From Streptomyces sp. NA02950 (lineage in GTDB: Bacteria; Actinomycetota; Actinomycetes; Streptomycetales; Streptomycetaceae): a DNA stretch of 64,000 nucleotides. Location: assembly GCF_013364155.1 (NCBI RefSeq), contig NZ_CP054916.1:3096501-3160500 (forward strand), read 5' to 3'. Below are positions 51,435 through 61,480 of this stretch, piece by piece. Position 1 is the stretch's first letter. The number at the start of each line of letters is the position of its first letter. The notes under the pieces were generated by a model. It worked only from the letters and a program-made list of their open reading frames with translations, ran no database searches and was not told the origin of the DNA. The translations under genes were made by a program, and so were the position numbers.

Positions 51435-52705
51435 GGACGGCCCGCGGGGCGCCCAGGTTCCCTCCCGTCCGCAGGGCCCTCACAGCGCTGCGGGCACGCA
51501 CCGCGGTCAGGGCCGCCCGGGCCGCCAGGCCGCCGCAGCCGCCCGGCTCCCCCGGGCACCCCGCGCGGCGCCGCTATGCCCGGAGCCGGGCCACCTGGGG
51601 CCGGGTGTGGGAGGCGCTGCGGCCGTTCGACCCGTACCGCTCGGTCAAGGCCGCGCTCGGCGCGCTGGTCATCGGGTCGGTGATCATCACCACGCTGCTG
51701 GTGTTCGCCGCGATGCACTCGGACACCGAGCTGCGGGTGATCACCATCTTCTCGATCATCGCCTCGCTGCTGATCACCCAGTTCGTGGCCCACGGCCTCA
51801 CCGCTCCGCTGGACGAGATGACCGCGGTCACCCGGGCGATGGCGCACGGTGACTACACCCGGCGGGTGGGGGCGGCACAGCGCCGGGACGAGTTCGGCGA
51901 CCTGGCGAACGCCTTCAACCGGATGGCGGCCGACCTCGAGGCGGTGGACACCCACCGCAAGGAACTGGTGGCCAATGTCTCGCATGAGCTGCGCACCCCG
52001 ATCGCGGCGCTGCGGGCGGTGCTGGAGAACGTGGTGGACGGGGTCTCCGACGCCGATCCGGAGACGATGCGGGTCGCCCTGCGCCAGACCCAGCGGCTGG
52101 GCCGGCTGGTCGAGCAGCTGCTCGATCTGTCGCGGCTGGACAACGGGGTGGTGCCGCTCCACGCACGGCGCTTCGAGGTCTGGCCGTATCTGGCCCAGAT
52201 CCTCAAGGAGGCGAGCATGGCCAAGGGCGCGGACGCCGGGTCGGGCTCGCACACCCGCAAGGACGTCCATCTCCACCTGGACGTCTCCCCGCCCGAGCTG
52301 ACCGCGCACGCGGACGCCGAGCGGCTCCACCAGGTGGTGGCGAATCTCATCGACAACGCCATGAAGCACAGTCCGGCGCACGGCCGGGTCACGGTGCGGG
52401 CCCGGCGCGGCGAGGGGGCGGAGAGCCTGGAGCTGGAGGTGCAGGACGAGGGTCCCGGCATCCCGGAGGCGGAGCGGTACCGCGTCTTCGAGCGTTTCAA
52501 CCGTGGCGGTCTCTCCCCGGGCGGCCCGGGGCCCGCGCTCCGCCGCCCGTCGGGGCAGGGCAGCGACGGGGGCACCGGGCTGGGGCTGGCCATCGCACGC
52601 TGGGCGGTCGACCTGCACGGGGGTCGGATACGGGTCGCGGAGTCCCCCCGGGGCTGCCGCATCAAGGTCACGATTCCGGGCAGCCCACGAGAACATGTGA
52701 CGTAA
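51431..52705 (+). CDS. Sensor histidine kinase
   Basis: A 424-aa membrane kinase. Two helices at about 74-94 and 101-121, HAMP next, then the HisKA phospho-His185 in NVSHELRTPI. ATPase boxes are NLIDNAMKHSP (N box), DEGPGIP (G1), FNRGG and GTGLGLAIARW (G2). The extracytoplasmic loop between the helices is very short (MHSDTEL), so it may sense membrane or cytoplasmic cues rather than an external ligand. ATG overlaps the regulator gene. Target genes unknown; kgd is downstream. Confidence 0.94.
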   Translation: MRTARGAPRFPPVRRALTALRARTAVRAARAARPPQPPGSPGHPARRRYARSRATWGRVWEALRPFDPYRSVKAALGALVIGSVIITTLLVFAAMHSDTELRVITIFSIIASLLITQFVAHGLTAPLDEMTAVTRAMAHGDYTRRVGAAQRRDEFGDLANAFNRMAADLEAVDTHRKELVANVSHELRTPIAALRAVLENVVDGVSDADPETMRVALRQTQRLGRLVEQLLDLSRLDNGVVPLHARRFEVWPYLAQILKEASMAKGADAGSGSHTRKDVHLHLDVSPPELTAHADAERLHQVVANLIDNAMKHSPAHGRVTVRARRGEGAESLELEVQDEGPGIPEAERYRVFERFNRGGLSPGGPGPALRRPSGQGSDGGTGLGLAIARWAVDLHGGRIRVAESPRGCRIKVTIPGSPREHVT

Positions 52706-52939
52706 AGTCGGTCCCGGACGCGCACATCCGAGCGGTGTGGGTGCACGTTTGCGTTCGCTCGTATCTGCGGGAGCACAGCGGAACCCCGTGTGCTTCCCGC
52801 CACGACATGCGCCGAAACCCGCCGATCGATGTGACTTGCGCGACGATGACCAGTGCGGCCTGCACGTAAGGGTCCAAGAGGCGTAGCCTTTATTCCCGCT
52901 GTCCACCACCTAAGGAAGCGGAAGAGGGCGGTTGCCGCC

Positions 52940-55900
52940 GTGTCGCCACAGTCCCCCAATACCTCGAGCGTCTCGACCGATGAGCAGGACGGGCAGGGAA
53001 GTAACCCTGCTGCTGCTTTCGGGCCCAACGAGTGGCTCGTCGACGAGATCTACCAGCAGTACCTCCAGGACCCGAACTCGGTCGACCGAGCCTGGTGGGA
53101 CTTCTTCGCCGACTACAAGCCGGGTCAGGACACCGGCTCCGCCGTGGCCGCGCCGCCACAGGCCGTGACCGGAGGCGCCGCTCCGGGTGCGCCCGCCGCC
53201 GCGCAGGCCGCCCCCGCCGCCACCGCCCCGGCGCAGCCGAAGGCCGCGCCCGCCGCGAAGCCCGCGGACGCCAAGGCCGCCGCCGCGGCCCCGGCCGCCC
53301 CGAAGCCCGCCGCCGCGACTCCCGCCCCGGCCAAGCCCGCTCCGGTCAAGCCCGCTCCGGTCAAGCCGACGCCCGCCGAGCCGACGCCCTCGGCCAAGGC
53401 CGCGAAGGCCGAGCCGTCCGCCGGACCGGAGCTGGTCACGCTGCGCGGCCCGTCCGCCGCCGTGGCGAAGAACATGAATGCGTCGCTGGAGCTGCCGACG
53501 GCCACCTCGGTGCGCGCCGTCCCGGTGAAGCTGCTGTTCGACCAGCGCATCGTCATCAACAACCACCTCAAGCGCGCCCGCGGCGGCAAGGTGTCCTTCA
53601 CGCACCTCATCGGCTACGCCATGGTGCAGGCGCTGAAGGCGATGCCCTCGATGAACCACTCGTTCACCGAGAAGGACGGCAAGCCGACCCTGGTCAAGCC
53701 CGAGCACGTCAACCTGGGCCTGGCGATCGACCTGGTCAAGCCCAACGGTGACCGTCAGCTGGTCGTCGCGGCGATCAAGAAGGCCGAGACGCTCAACTTC
53801 TTCGAGTTCTGGCAGGCGTACGAGGACATCGTCCGCCGCGCCCGCGCGAACAAGCTGACGATGGAGGACTTCACCGGCGTCACCGCCTCCCTCACCAACC
53901 CCGGCGGCATCGGCACGGTCCACTCGGTGCCGCGGCTGATGCCCGGCCAGGGCCTGATCATCGGCGTCGGCGCCATGGAGTACCCGGCCGAGTTCCAGGG
54001 CACCTCCCAGGACACTCTGAACAAGCTGGGCGTCTCCAAGGTCATGACGCTGACCAGCACCTATGACCACCGGGTGATCCAGGGCGCCGCCTCCGGCGAA
54101 TTCCTGCGGATCATGAGCCAGCTGCTGCTCGGCGAGAACGAGTTCTACGACGAGATCTTCAAGGCGCTGCGCATCCCCTACGAGCCGGTCCGCTGGCTCA
54201 AGGACATCGACGTCAGCCACGACGACGATGTCACCAAGGCGGCGCGGGTCTTCGACCTGATCCACGCCTACCGGGTCCGCGGCCATGTCATGGCCGACAC
54301 CGACCCGCTGGAGTACCGCCAGCGCAAGCACCCCGACCTCGACATCATCGAGCACGGGCTCACCCTGTGGGACCTGGAACGCGAGTTCGCGGTCGGCGGC
54401 TTCGCGGGCAAGTCCATGATGAAGCTGCGCGACATCCTGGGCGTGCTGCGCGACTCGTACTGCCGCACCACCGGCATCGAGTTCATGCACATCCAGGACC
54501 CCAAGCAGCGCAAGTGGATCCAGGACCGCGTCGAGCGCAGCCACGACAAGCCGGAGCGCGAGGAGCAGCTGCGCATCCTGCGCCGGCTCAACGCGGCCGA
54601 GGCGTTCGAGACCTTCCTCCAGACCAAGTACGTCGGCCAGAAGCGGTTCTCGCTGGAGGGCGGCGAGTCCGTCATCCCGCTGCTGGACGCGGTGCTGGAC
54701 GCGGCCGCCGAGTCGCGCCTGGACGAGGTCGTCATCGGGATGGCCCACCGCGGCCGTCTCAATGTGCTGGCCAACATCGTCGGCAAGTCGTACGCGCAGA
54801 TCTTCCGTGAGTTCGAGGGCAACCTCGACCCGAAGTCGATGCACGGCTCCGGCGACGTCAAGTACCACCTGGGCGCCGAGGGCACCTTCACCGGTCTGGA
54901 CGGTGAGCAGATCCAGGTCTCGCTGACCGCCAACCCCTCCCACCTGGAGGCGGTGGACCCGGTCCTGGAGGGTGTCGCCCGCGCCAAGCAGGACATCATC
55001 GGCAAGGCCGGTACGGACTTCACCGTGCTGCCCGTCGCCCTGCACGGCGACGCGGCCTTCGCGGGCCAGGGTGTGGTCGCCGAGACGCTGAACATGTCGC
55101 AGCTGCGCGGCTACCGCACCGGCGGCACCGTGCACATCGTCATCAACAACCAGGTCGGCTTCACCGCCGCCCCGGCCGCGTCCCGCTCCTCGATGTACGC
55201 CACCGACGTGGCGCGCATGATCGAGGCGCCGATCTTCCACGTCAACGGTGACGACCCGGAGGCCGTGGTCCGCGTCGCGCGGCTCGCCTTCGAGTTCCGC
55301 CAGGCGTTCAACAAGGACGTGGTCATCGACCTGATCTGCTACCGCCGCCGCGGTCACAACGAGACCGACAACCCCGGTTTCACCCAGCCGCTGATGTACG
55401 ACCTGATCGACAAGAAGCGCTCGGTGCGCAAGCTGTACACCGAGTCGCTGATCGGGCGCGGCGACATCACGCTGGAGGAGGCCGAGCAGGCGCTCCAGGA
55501 CTTCCAGGGGCAGCTGGAGAAGGTCTTCACCGAGGTCCGCGACGCGGTCTCCGCCCCGGCCCAGCCCGAGGTCCCGGAGCCGCAGCCGGAGTTCCCGGTC
55601 GCGGTGAACACGGCGGTCTCCCAGGAGGTCGTCAAGCGGATCGCCGAGTCCCAGGTCAACGTCCCCGACCGGATCACCGTCCACCCGCGGCTGATGCCGC
55701 AGCTCCAGCGGCGCGCGGCGATGATCGAGGACGACGCGATCGACTGGGGCATGGGCGAGACCCTGGCCATCGGTTCGCTGCTGATGGAGGGCACCCCGGT
55801 CCGGCTCGCCGGCCAGGACTCCCGCCGCGGCACCTTCGGCCAGCGCCACGCGGTGCTGGTGGACCGGGAGACCGGCGACGACTACACCCCGCTGCTCTAC

Positions 55901-56788
55901 CTCGCCGATGACCAGGCCCGCTACAACGTCTACGACTCGCTGCTCAGCGAGTACGCGGCGATGGGCTTCGAGTACGGCTACTCGCTGGCCCGCCCGGAGT
56001 CGCTGGTCATGTGGGAAGCGCAGTTCGGTGACTTCGTCAACGGCGCGCAGACCATCGTGGACGAGTTCATCTCCTCGGCCGAGCAGAAGTGGGGCCAGAC
56101 CTCCGGCGTCACGCTGCTGCTGCCGCACGGCTACGAGGGCCAGGGCCCGGACCACTCCTCGGCCCGGATCGAGCGGTTCCTCCAGCTGTGCGCGCAGAAC
56201 AACATGACGGTCGCCATGCCGACGCTGCCGTCGAACTACTTCCACCTGCTGCGCTGGCAGGTCCACAACCCGCACCACAAGCCGCTGGTCGTCTTCACCC
56301 CGAAGTCGATGCTGCGGCTGAAGGCGGCGGCCTCGAAGTCCGACGAGTTCACCACCGGCGCCTTCCGTCCGGTCATCGGTGACGAGACCGCCGACCCGGC
56401 CACGGTGCGCAAGGTGGTCTTCTGCTCCGGCAAGGTCTACTACGACATTGCCGCCGAGCGGGACAAGCGCGGTGCGACCGACACGGCGATCATCCGGCTG
56501 GAGCGGCTGTACCCGCTGCCGGGTGCCGAGGTGCAGGCCGAGATCGCCAAGTACACGAACGTCGAGAAGTTCGTGTGGGCCCAGGAGGAGCCGGCGAACC
56601 AGGGCGGATGGCCGTTCATGGCCCTCAACCTGATCGACCACCTGGAGCTGGCGGTCGGCGAGGACGTCCCCGCGGCCGAGCGGCTGGTCCGCGTGTCGCG
56701 CCCGCACTCGTCCTCGCCCGCGGTGGGGTCGAACAAGCGCCACCAGTCGGAGCAGCAGGCGCTGGTGAACGAGGTCTTCGACATCTGA
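52940..56788 (+). CDS. kgd: Multifunctional 2-oxoglutarate dehydrogenase/decarboxylase (E1o with E2o-like domain)
   Basis: A 1282-aa TCA-cycle enzyme of the actinobacterial Kgd/OdhA type. The N-terminal helix [15 protein letters not shown] is typical, an Ala/Pro/Lys-rich linker (about 65-160) follows, then an E2-type acyltransferase catalytic domain without a lipoyl segment ([13 protein letters not shown] near 375). The E1 ThDP domains contain [13 protein letters not shown] near 600 and [12 protein letters not shown] near 703. I chose the GTG at 52940 ([10 protein letters not shown]) after GGAAGAGG; an earlier start would add about 29 basic residues. A kinase and response regulator lie upstream but are not shown to regulate it. 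Confidence 0.96.
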   Translation: MSPQSPNTSSVSTDEQDGQGSNPAAAFGPNEWLVDEIYQQYLQDPNSVDRAWWDFFADYKPGQDTGSAVAAPPQAVTGGAAPGAPAAAQAAPAATAPAQPKAAPAAKPADAKAAAAAPAAPKPAAATPAPAKPAPVKPAPVKPTPAEPTPSAKAAKAEPSAGPELVTLRGPSAAVAKNMNASLELPTATSVRAVPVKLLFDQRIVINNHLKRARGGKVSFTHLIGYAMVQALKAMPSMNHSFTEKDGKPTLVKPEHVNLGLAIDLVKPNGDRQLVVAAIKKAETLNFFEFWQAYEDIVRRARANKLTMEDFTGVTASLTNPGGIGTVHSVPRLMPGQGLIIGVGAMEYPAEFQGTSQDTLNKLGVSKVMTLTSTYDHRVIQGAASGEFLRIMSQLLLGENEFYDEIFKALRIPYEPVRWLKDIDVSHDDDVTKAARVFDLIHAYRVRGHVMADTDPLEYRQRKHPDLDIIEHGLTLWDLEREFAVGGFAGKSMMKLRDILGVLRDSYCRTTGIEFMHIQDPKQRKWIQDRVERSHDKPEREEQLRILRRLNAAEAFETFLQTKYVGQKRFSLEGGESVIPLLDAVLDAAAESRLDEVVIGMAHRGRLNVLANIVGKSYAQIFREFEGNLDPKSMHGSGDVKYHLGAEGTFTGLDGEQIQVSLTANPSHLEAVDPVLEGVARAKQDIIGKAGTDFTVLPVALHGDAAFAGQGVVAETLNMSQLRGYRTGGTVHIVINNQVGFTAAPAASRSSMYATDVARMIEAPIFHVNGDDPEAVVRVARLAFEFRQAFNKDVVIDLICYRRRGHNETDNPGFTQPLMYDLIDKKRSVRKLYTESLIGRGDITLEEAEQALQDFQGQLEKVFTEVRDAVSAPAQPEVPEPQPEFPVAVNTAVSQEVVKRIAESQVNVPDRITVHPRLMPQLQRRAAMIEDDAIDWGMGETLAIGSLLMEGTPVRLAGQDSRRGTFGQRHAVLVDRETGDDYTPLLYLADDQARYNVYDSLLSEYAAMGFEYGYSLARPESLVMWEAQFGDFVNGAQTIVDEFISSAEQKWGQTSGVTLLLPHGYEGQGPDHSSARIERFLQLCAQNNMTVAMPTLPSNYFHLLRWQVHNPHHKPLVVFTPKSMLRLKAAASKSDEFTTGAFRPVIGDETADPATVRKVVFCSGKVYYDIAAERDKRGATDTAIIRLERLYPLPGAEVQAEIAKYTNVEKFVWAQEEPANQGGWPFMALNLIDHLELAVGEDVPAAERLVRVSRPHSSSPAVGSNKRHQSEQQALVNEVFDI

Positions 56789-56830
56789 TCCAGCGGCTTG
56801 TCACGGCCCGTCGACACACCCGTCGACCCG

Positions 56831-56866
56831 AAGGCCCGGCCCCCGCGCGAGCGGAGGCCGGGCCTT
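56831..56866 (+). terminator. Terminator of kgd
   Basis: AAGGCCCGGCC (56831-56841) and GGCCGGGCCTT (56856-56866), perfect arms, 14-base loop, 42 bases past the kgd stop. Confidence 0.75.
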
Positions 56867-56935
56867 CCCGGTTCCCGGGCGGCATATCCTGGGCGGTGCA
56901 GATCATCCCCGAACCCCCCTCTTCCGGAGCGACCC

Positions 56936-57118
56936 TTGTACTTCACCGACCGCGGCATCGAGGAGCTGGCACAGCGACGCGGCGAGGAGGAGGTCACCTT
57001 CGAGTGGCTGGCCGAGCAGCTGCGGACCTTCGTCGATCTGAACCCGGACTTCGAGGTGCCGGTGGAGCGGCTGGCGACCTGGCTGGCGCGGCTCGACGAC
57101 GAGGACGACGACCTCTGA
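56936..57118 (+). CDS. Small acidic protein, DUF6104-like
   Basis: A 60-aa protein starting at a TTG (MYFTDRGIEELAQRRGEEEV once initiated with Met), with GGAG 7 bases upstream. Strongly helical and acidic, ending DDEDDDL. From memory it matches a short conserved family near kgd in Streptomyces (DUF6104), not verified by search. Its stop is 4 bases from the stop of the convergent imine-reductase-like gene. Confidence 0.7.
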   Translation: MYFTDRGIEELAQRRGEEEVTFEWLAEQLRTFVDLNPDFEVPVERLATWLARLDDEDDDL

Positions 57119-57122
57119 TCCC

Positions 57123-58004
57123 TCAGCGGGCGGCCGGGTCCCTCAGCACCTCGATCACGCTCGCGTAGCTGTCGGAGCCGTGGCCCGCGGCGCTGGTCCG
57201 TTCCATGGTGCGCTTCAGCAGTTCCGGCAGGGAGTTGTCGATCCCGCGGGCCGCTGCGGCGTGGATCAGGTGGTCGATCGCCGCGATCTGGATGTCGACG
57301 GTGGCGTCGTCGCCCGGGTAGCGGGCGGCATCCACCTGGGGTGCGTAGGTGGTCAGGAAACCGGCCACGGCGGTCAGCCAGCGGATCGCGACCGGGGTGA
57401 AGGACGTGGCCGCCGTCTTCTCCGCGCCGACCAGCGCGGTGCCGTGCAGCCAGCCGGTCATGGCCGACCACATCAGGCCGAGCAGCGCGGCGTCGTAGAG
57501 GGACGCCAGTCCCGGGTCGGTGTCCAGGTGCAGGGGGTCGCCCAGGGACTCCAGCGCCGGGCGGTGGGTGTCGAAGACCTCCCGCGGACCGCTGTAGAGA
57601 AACATCATCGCGGAGCTGCCCACCCCGGGCGGAGTGGTCATGATCGCGCCGTCCAGATAGTCGGCCCCGTGCGACCGGGCCCATTCGGCCATCTCCCGGG
57701 CCTGCTCCGGGGAGCCGGAGGTGAGGTTGACCAGGGTCCGGCCCGCGAGGGAAGCGGCGACGGGGTCGAGCACGGTGCGCAGCGCCGGGTAGTCCAGGAC
57801 ACACGCGACGATCAGCGGGCTCGCCGTGACCGCCGCCCCGGGTGTCGCGGCGCGGTGGGCACCCCGTTCGGACAGCGGCGCGGCCTTGTGTTCCGAGCGG
57901 TTCCACACGGTGGTCGGATGGCCTCGGTCGAGGAACGCGGCGGCCAGCGCCGAGCCCATCGATCCCAGTCCGATGACACTGACGGCCGGGCGGTCAGCTT
58001 GCAT
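57123..58004 (-). CDS. Imine reductase-like NAD(P)-dependent oxidoreductase
   Basis: A 293-aa member of the 6-phosphogluconate/beta-hydroxyacid dehydrogenase superfamily. NADP motif GLGSMG at 12-17 and NRS at 35-37. The second helical domain contains LYDAALLGLMWS (169-180) with Asp171, which occupies the catalytic Asp position known (from memory) in R-selective imine reductases. ATG at 58004 with GAGGAG 7 bases upstream. Divergent from a GlxA-like regulator. Whether it reduces imines, ketones or beta-hydroxyacids cannot be settled here. Confidence 0.85.
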   Translation of the reverse strand: MQADRPAVSVIGLGSMGSALAAAFLDRGHPTTVWNRSEHKAAPLSERGAHRAATPGAAVTASPLIVACVLDYPALRTVLDPVAASLAGRTLVNLTSGSPEQAREMAEWARSHGADYLDGAIMTTPPGVGSSAMMFLYSGPREVFDTHRPALESLGDPLHLDTDPGLASLYDAALLGLMWSAMTGWLHGTALVGAEKTAATSFTPVAIRWLTAVAGFLTTYAPQVDAARYPGDDATVDIQIAAIDHLIHAAAARGIDNSLPELLKRTMERTSAAGHGSDSYASVIEVLRDPAAR

Positions 58005-58133
58005 GTCACAACTCCTCGTCAGGTCCGCCGGGAGGCGGTTGGTCGGGTCCTGACCAAGATCGCAGTGTCGGCGGGCCGGAAACAGTGACACCGGTGACGG
58101 CGGCCACCAGATTCCTGCCATACGCTGCGGGGC

Positions 58134-59138
58134 ATGCCCGCTGGTTCCGTCGCCGTGGTGGTGACCGAGGAGATCGGGGTCCCCTCCTGGGACCTGTACG
58201 AACTGAGCATCCCCTGCACGGTCTTCGGCAAGCCGCAGCCCGATCTGGCCGACCCCTGGTACGACCTGCGGCTGTGCGGTACGGGGGCGGGGGCCGGCGG
58301 CTCCCCCACCGGGGGCGGGCTGTCGCTGCGCACCCCGTACCGGCTCGAGGACCTCGTGGGCGCCGACACCGTCATCGTGCCCTCGGTGCCCGACGTCTGC
58401 GTCGAGGAGGGCGCACCGCTGCCGCGGGAGCTGATCGCGGCCCTGCGCCGGGCCGCCGCGGCGGGCGCCCGCATGGTCTCCCTGTGCACCGGCGCCTTCG
58501 CGCTCGCCGAGGCGGGGCTGCTCGACGGGCGCCGGGCGACCGCGCACTGGATGCACACCGCCCAACTGGCCGGGCGCTACCCGAAGGTGCGGGTGGACGA
58601 CTCGGTGCTCTACGTGGACGAGGGGGACGTACTGACCAGCGCCGGGCTGACCGCCGGGCTCGACCTCTGTCTCCATCTGGTGCGCCGCGACCTGGGCGCG
58701 CACATCGCCAACCAGCTGGCCCGCCGGATGGTGGTGCCCGCCCACCGGCCCGGCGGCCAGGCCCAGTTCATCGATCTGTCGGTGCCCGCCCGTGACGACG
58801 CGGGGCTGTCGCCCGTACTGGACTGGGCCCGTGCGCATCTGGACCGGCCGCTGACCGTCGAGGACCTGGCGCGGCGGGCCGCGATGAGCCCGCGCACCCT
58901 CTACCGCCGTCTCCACGCGGCCACCGGGACGACCCCGCTGCGCTGGCTGCTCGGCCAGCGGCTGGCCCGGGCCCAGAGCCTGCTGGAGTCGACCGACCTG
59001 CCGATCGAGAAGGTGGGAGAGCTCAGCGGCCTCGGCACGGCGAACAACCTCCGCCACCACTTCCTCCGGCACATCGGTGTGTCGCCCGGCGACTACCGGC
59101 GGGCCTTCCCCGCCCGGCCGCCCCGGGCCGCGCCCTAG
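58134..59138 (+). CDS. GlxA-like AraC regulator (DJ-1/PfpI fused to AraC HTH)
   Basis: A 334-aa regulator. DJ-1/PfpI domain at about 5-190 with the nucleophile-elbow Cys in MVSLCTGAFALAEAGLLDGR, quoted in part (LCTGAFALAEAGLLDGR). AraC double HTH at 230-325 with MSPRTLYRRLHAATGTTPL. ATG at 58134. Divergent from the imine-reductase-like gene, so likely its regulator. Its stop shares CTAG with the convergent SARP gene. Confidence 0.9.
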   Translation: MPAGSVAVVVTEEIGVPSWDLYELSIPCTVFGKPQPDLADPWYDLRLCGTGAGAGGSPTGGGLSLRTPYRLEDLVGADTVIVPSVPDVCVEEGAPLPRELIAALRRAAAAGARMVSLCTGAFALAEAGLLDGRRATAHWMHTAQLAGRYPKVRVDDSVLYVDEGDVLTSAGLTAGLDLCLHLVRRDLGAHIANQLARRMVVPAHRPGGQAQFIDLSVPARDDAGLSPVLDWARAHLDRPLTVEDLARRAAMSPRTLYRRLHAATGTTPLRWLLGQRLARAQSLLESTDLPIEKVGELSGLGTANNLRHHFLRHIGVSPGDYRRAFPARPPRAAP

Positions 59139-59950
59139 GCCACCACCGGCCCGCGCCCCGGCGCCCCCGCCTCGTGGTCCAGCCGGGGGTCGGAGACCAG
59201 GACCGCCTGCTGGAGGCGCTGGAGCTTCACGGAGGGCTCCAGGCCCAGTTCCTCGGTCATCGCCATCCGCAGCCGCTGGTAGACCGCCAGGGCACGGGTG
59301 CGCTGGCCGGAGCGGTGCAGGGCCAGCATGTACTGGCCGTGGAGGCCCTCGTGGAAGCGGTGCTCGACCACCAGGGAGGCCAGGTCGCTCAGCACCTCCA
59401 GATGGCCGCCGAGCCGCAGCCGGGTCTCGATCCCGCGCTCGGTGACGGTGAGCCGGGACTCCTCCAGCCGGGCCACCTCCGCCTGGAGCGGGCGGCCGAG
59501 CGGGGTGACATCGACCAGGGCCGGGCCCTGCCACAGGGCGAGCGCCTGGCGGAAGGCGGCGTCCGCGGTCCGTTCGTCGCCGACCTCCAGCGCGCATTCG
59601 CCCTCGGTGACGAGCCGGCGGTAGTCGTGGACATCGAGCTGACCGGGGCGCAGCACCAGGGCGTACCCCCCGGGTCTGGTCTGGAGGACCTCCCGGGCGA
59701 CAACGGCCGGGGGGATGCCCAGCACCTGGGCGAGCAGCTTGCGCAAGTGCAGGATGTAGGTCTGGAGCGTGGTCTGGCCCGTCCGCGGCGGCCCGTCGCC
59801 CCACAGCTCGGCCATCAGCGACTGCACCGGCACCATCCGGCCGTCGCTGAGCAGCAGCAGGGACAGGACCTTGCGTGGCTTCATCGCGCTGGGAACTCCG
59901 GACAGGGCGCCATGGCTCAGCGTCAGCGGTCCGAGGACGTTCACACGCAT
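59135..59950 (-). CDS. SARP family activator (AfsR-like OmpR-type DNA binding plus BTAD)
   Basis: A 271-aa Streptomyces antibiotic regulatory protein. Winged OmpR-type DNA-binding domain at about 10-95 (AMKPRKVLSLLLLSDGRMV; LQTYILHLRKLLAQVLG) and bacterial transcriptional activation domain 100-250 (VHDYRRLVTEGECALEVGD; HEGLHGQYMLALHRSGQR). ATG at 59950 behind GAGAGGTG; a GTG 9 bases earlier is possible. It is the pathway-specific type and should activate the biosynthetic genes to the right, beginning with the nitroreductase and NRPS/PKS end. Confidence 0.94.
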   Translation of the reverse strand: MRVNVLGPLTLSHGALSGVPSAMKPRKVLSLLLLSDGRMVPVQSLMAELWGDGPPRTGQTTLQTYILHLRKLLAQVLGIPPAVVAREVLQTRPGGYALVLRPGQLDVHDYRRLVTEGECALEVGDERTADAAFRQALALWQGPALVDVTPLGRPLQAEVARLEESRLTVTERGIETRLRLGGHLEVLSDLASLVVEHRFHEGLHGQYMLALHRSGQRTRALAVYQRLRMAMTEELGLEPSVKLQRLQQAVLVSDPRLDHEAGAPGRGPVVA

Positions 59951-59969
59951 GGGTGACACCTCTCACACA

Positions 59970-60629
59970 TCAAGTGCGGTACGCGCGGACAAACAGGTCG
60001 GCGGCCTTCTCGCAGATGGAGGCCGCCGTCTCGGCGGCGATCGGGCGGGTGCCGTACATGGACTGGTAGAGGCCCTGCTGCACCAGCAGGGCCACGAACT
60101 GCTGGGCGGCCGCGAGCGGATCGGGGACGCTCAGCTCACCGCTGCCGGTGCGGCGGTCCAGCATCCCGGCGAGCCAGACGACCAGTTGCTGGGGCTCGCC
60201 CTCCGCGCACGCGGGCCGCAGCGCGGGGTGGCGGGCGACCTCGGCGATGACCAGGCGGCGCAGCGCGGAGGCCCGTTCGTCGAGCAGGACCTCGAGCACC
60301 CGGTGGCCGAGGGCGGTCAGCGCGGTGCGGGCGTCGCCGCCGTCGAACTGCTCGGGGACGCACGGCGCACCGGTGGCGAACTCGGCGGCCACCCGCTCCC
60401 GTTCCCCCTCCACGGCAGCGATGAACAGCCGTTCCTTGTCGCCGAAGTGGTTGTAGACGGTCTGCTTGGAGACCCGGGCCTCATCGGCGATGACGTCCAC
60501 GCCGGCCCGGGTGTATCCCTCGCGCAGGAAGACGGCCACGGCCGCCTCCAGGATCGCCTGGCGCTTGGCGGGCTGGGGGCCCATCGGGCGGCCCACGGCG
60601 GCACGCCGGGGACCGTTGTCCGTTCGCAA
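59970..60629 (-). CDS. TetR family transcriptional regulator
   Basis: A 219-aa repressor starting at a TTG at 60629, which has AAGGAGG 8 bases upstream (internal ATG at 60584 has no such box). HTH at about 25-75: ILEAAVAVFLREGYTRAGVDVIAD in part (REGYTRAGVDVIADEARVSK) and TVYNHFGDKERLF. The C-terminal ligand domain is 90-219. A perfect ACTGGAC-N6-GTCCAGT palindrome lies between it and the divergent nitroreductase gene, so it probably represses both. Confidence 0.93.
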   Translation of the reverse strand: MRTDNGPRRAAVGRPMGPQPAKRQAILEAAVAVFLREGYTRAGVDVIADEARVSKQTVYNHFGDKERLFIAAVEGERERVAAEFATGAPCVPEQFDGGDARTALTALGHRVLEVLLDERASALRRLVIAEVARHPALRPACAEGEPQQLVVWLAGMLDRRTGSGELSVPDPLAAAQQFVALLVQQGLYQSMYGTRPIAAETAASICEKAADLFVRAYRT

Positions 60630-60699
60630 CGGTCCAACCTCCTTGATGTGTCTCGGCCTTGCCCCCGATGGACCTGTGAGTCTAGCCTTCCCTCGTACC

Positions 60700-60719
60700 A
60701 CTGGACTAGCCCGTCCAGT
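60700..60719. promoter_or_regulatory. TetR operator ACTGGAC-N6-GTCCAGT
   Basis: Perfect 7-bp inverted arms (60700-60706 and 60713-60719), 37 bases before the nitroreductase start and 71 bases before the TetR TTG. Flanking AT-rich TCCAATAAATTCC (60716-60731) is a likely -10 region. Confidence 0.75.
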
Positions 60720-60755
60720 CCAATAAATTCCGCACCGCCTGACGAGGAGAGCTCC

Positions 60756-61376
60756 ATGAGCGCACCGGAGAACAGCGATGCCCTGCGGCACCTCACCCTG
60801 GCGCCGGAGGCGCAACGGCAGCTGTTCCTGGAGGCCCGCACGGCGAACACCTTCACCGGTGAACCGGTGACGGAGGAGCAGATCCGCGCCGTCTACGAGT
60901 TGGTCAAGTACGCGCCCACCTCGATGAACCAGCAGCCGATGCGGATCGTGCTGGTCCGCTCCCCGGAGGCGCGGGACCGGCTGGTGCCGCATATGACCGG
61001 GCGCAACCAGGAGAAGACGGCGAAGGCGCCGCTGGTGGCCGTGCTCGCCGCCGACCTGGACTTCCACGAGGAGCTGCCCCGGCTGGTGCCCTTCATGGAG
61101 AACCCGCAGAACGTCTTCGCCGAACCGGGCCCCCGCGAGGCGTCCGCCCGGTTCAACACCGCGCTCCAGGTGGGCTACTTCATCCTGGGCGTACGCGCCG
61201 CCGGTCTCGCCGCCGGGCCCATGATCGGCTTCGACCACGCCGCCGTCTCCAAGGAGTTCTTCGGCGACGGACGGCACCAGGCGGTGTGCGTGGTCAACAT
61301 CGGCCGCCCGGGCCCGGACGCCTGGATGGGGCGGCTGCCGCGGCTGCCGTACGAGGAGGTCGTCACCACGGTGTGA
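60756..61376 (+). CDS. Nitroreductase family protein (RutE/HadB-like)
   Basis: A 206-aa FMN-dependent oxidoreductase of the malonic semialdehyde reductase/nitroreductase subgroup. RTANTFTGEPVTEEQIRAVYE opens the fold (quoted in part: TANTFTGEPVTEEQI), YAPTSMNQQPMRIVLV is the FMN loop, and ASARFNTALQVGYFILGVRAAGLAAGPM the dimer region, quoted in part (GYFILGVRAAGLAAGPM). ATG at 60756 behind GAGGAG. Divergent from a TetR gene with an intergenic palindrome. Could reduce quinones or nitro groups, or a tailoring step of the cluster. Confidence 0.9.
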   Translation: MSAPENSDALRHLTLAPEAQRQLFLEARTANTFTGEPVTEEQIRAVYELVKYAPTSMNQQPMRIVLVRSPEARDRLVPHMTGRNQEKTAKAPLVAVLAADLDFHEELPRLVPFMENPQNVFAEPGPREASARFNTALQVGYFILGVRAAGLAAGPMIGFDHAAVSKEFFGDGRHQAVCVVNIGRPGPDAWMGRLPRLPYEEVVTTV

Positions 61377-61480
61377 GGCCCCCGGGCGGCCCGGGCCCTC
61401 CCGGGCCGTTCGCACCCGCGGTGGGGGCGGGTGCGGACGGCCGCGCGGACGGCCCGGGCTCGGCCGCGGACGGCGCGGGC

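Noticed and set aside
52910..56743. 1277-aa minus-strand frame opposite kgd
   Set aside because: It is a shadow of kgd, with composition dominated by Val/Leu/Asp/Arg from reversed codons and no domain.
57123..59966. Very long minus frame running through the AraC gene into the imine-reductase gene
   Set aside because: The part beyond 58004 is antisense to the GlxA-like gene. The ATG at 58004 has a good ribosome binding site and starts exactly at the Rossmann motif.
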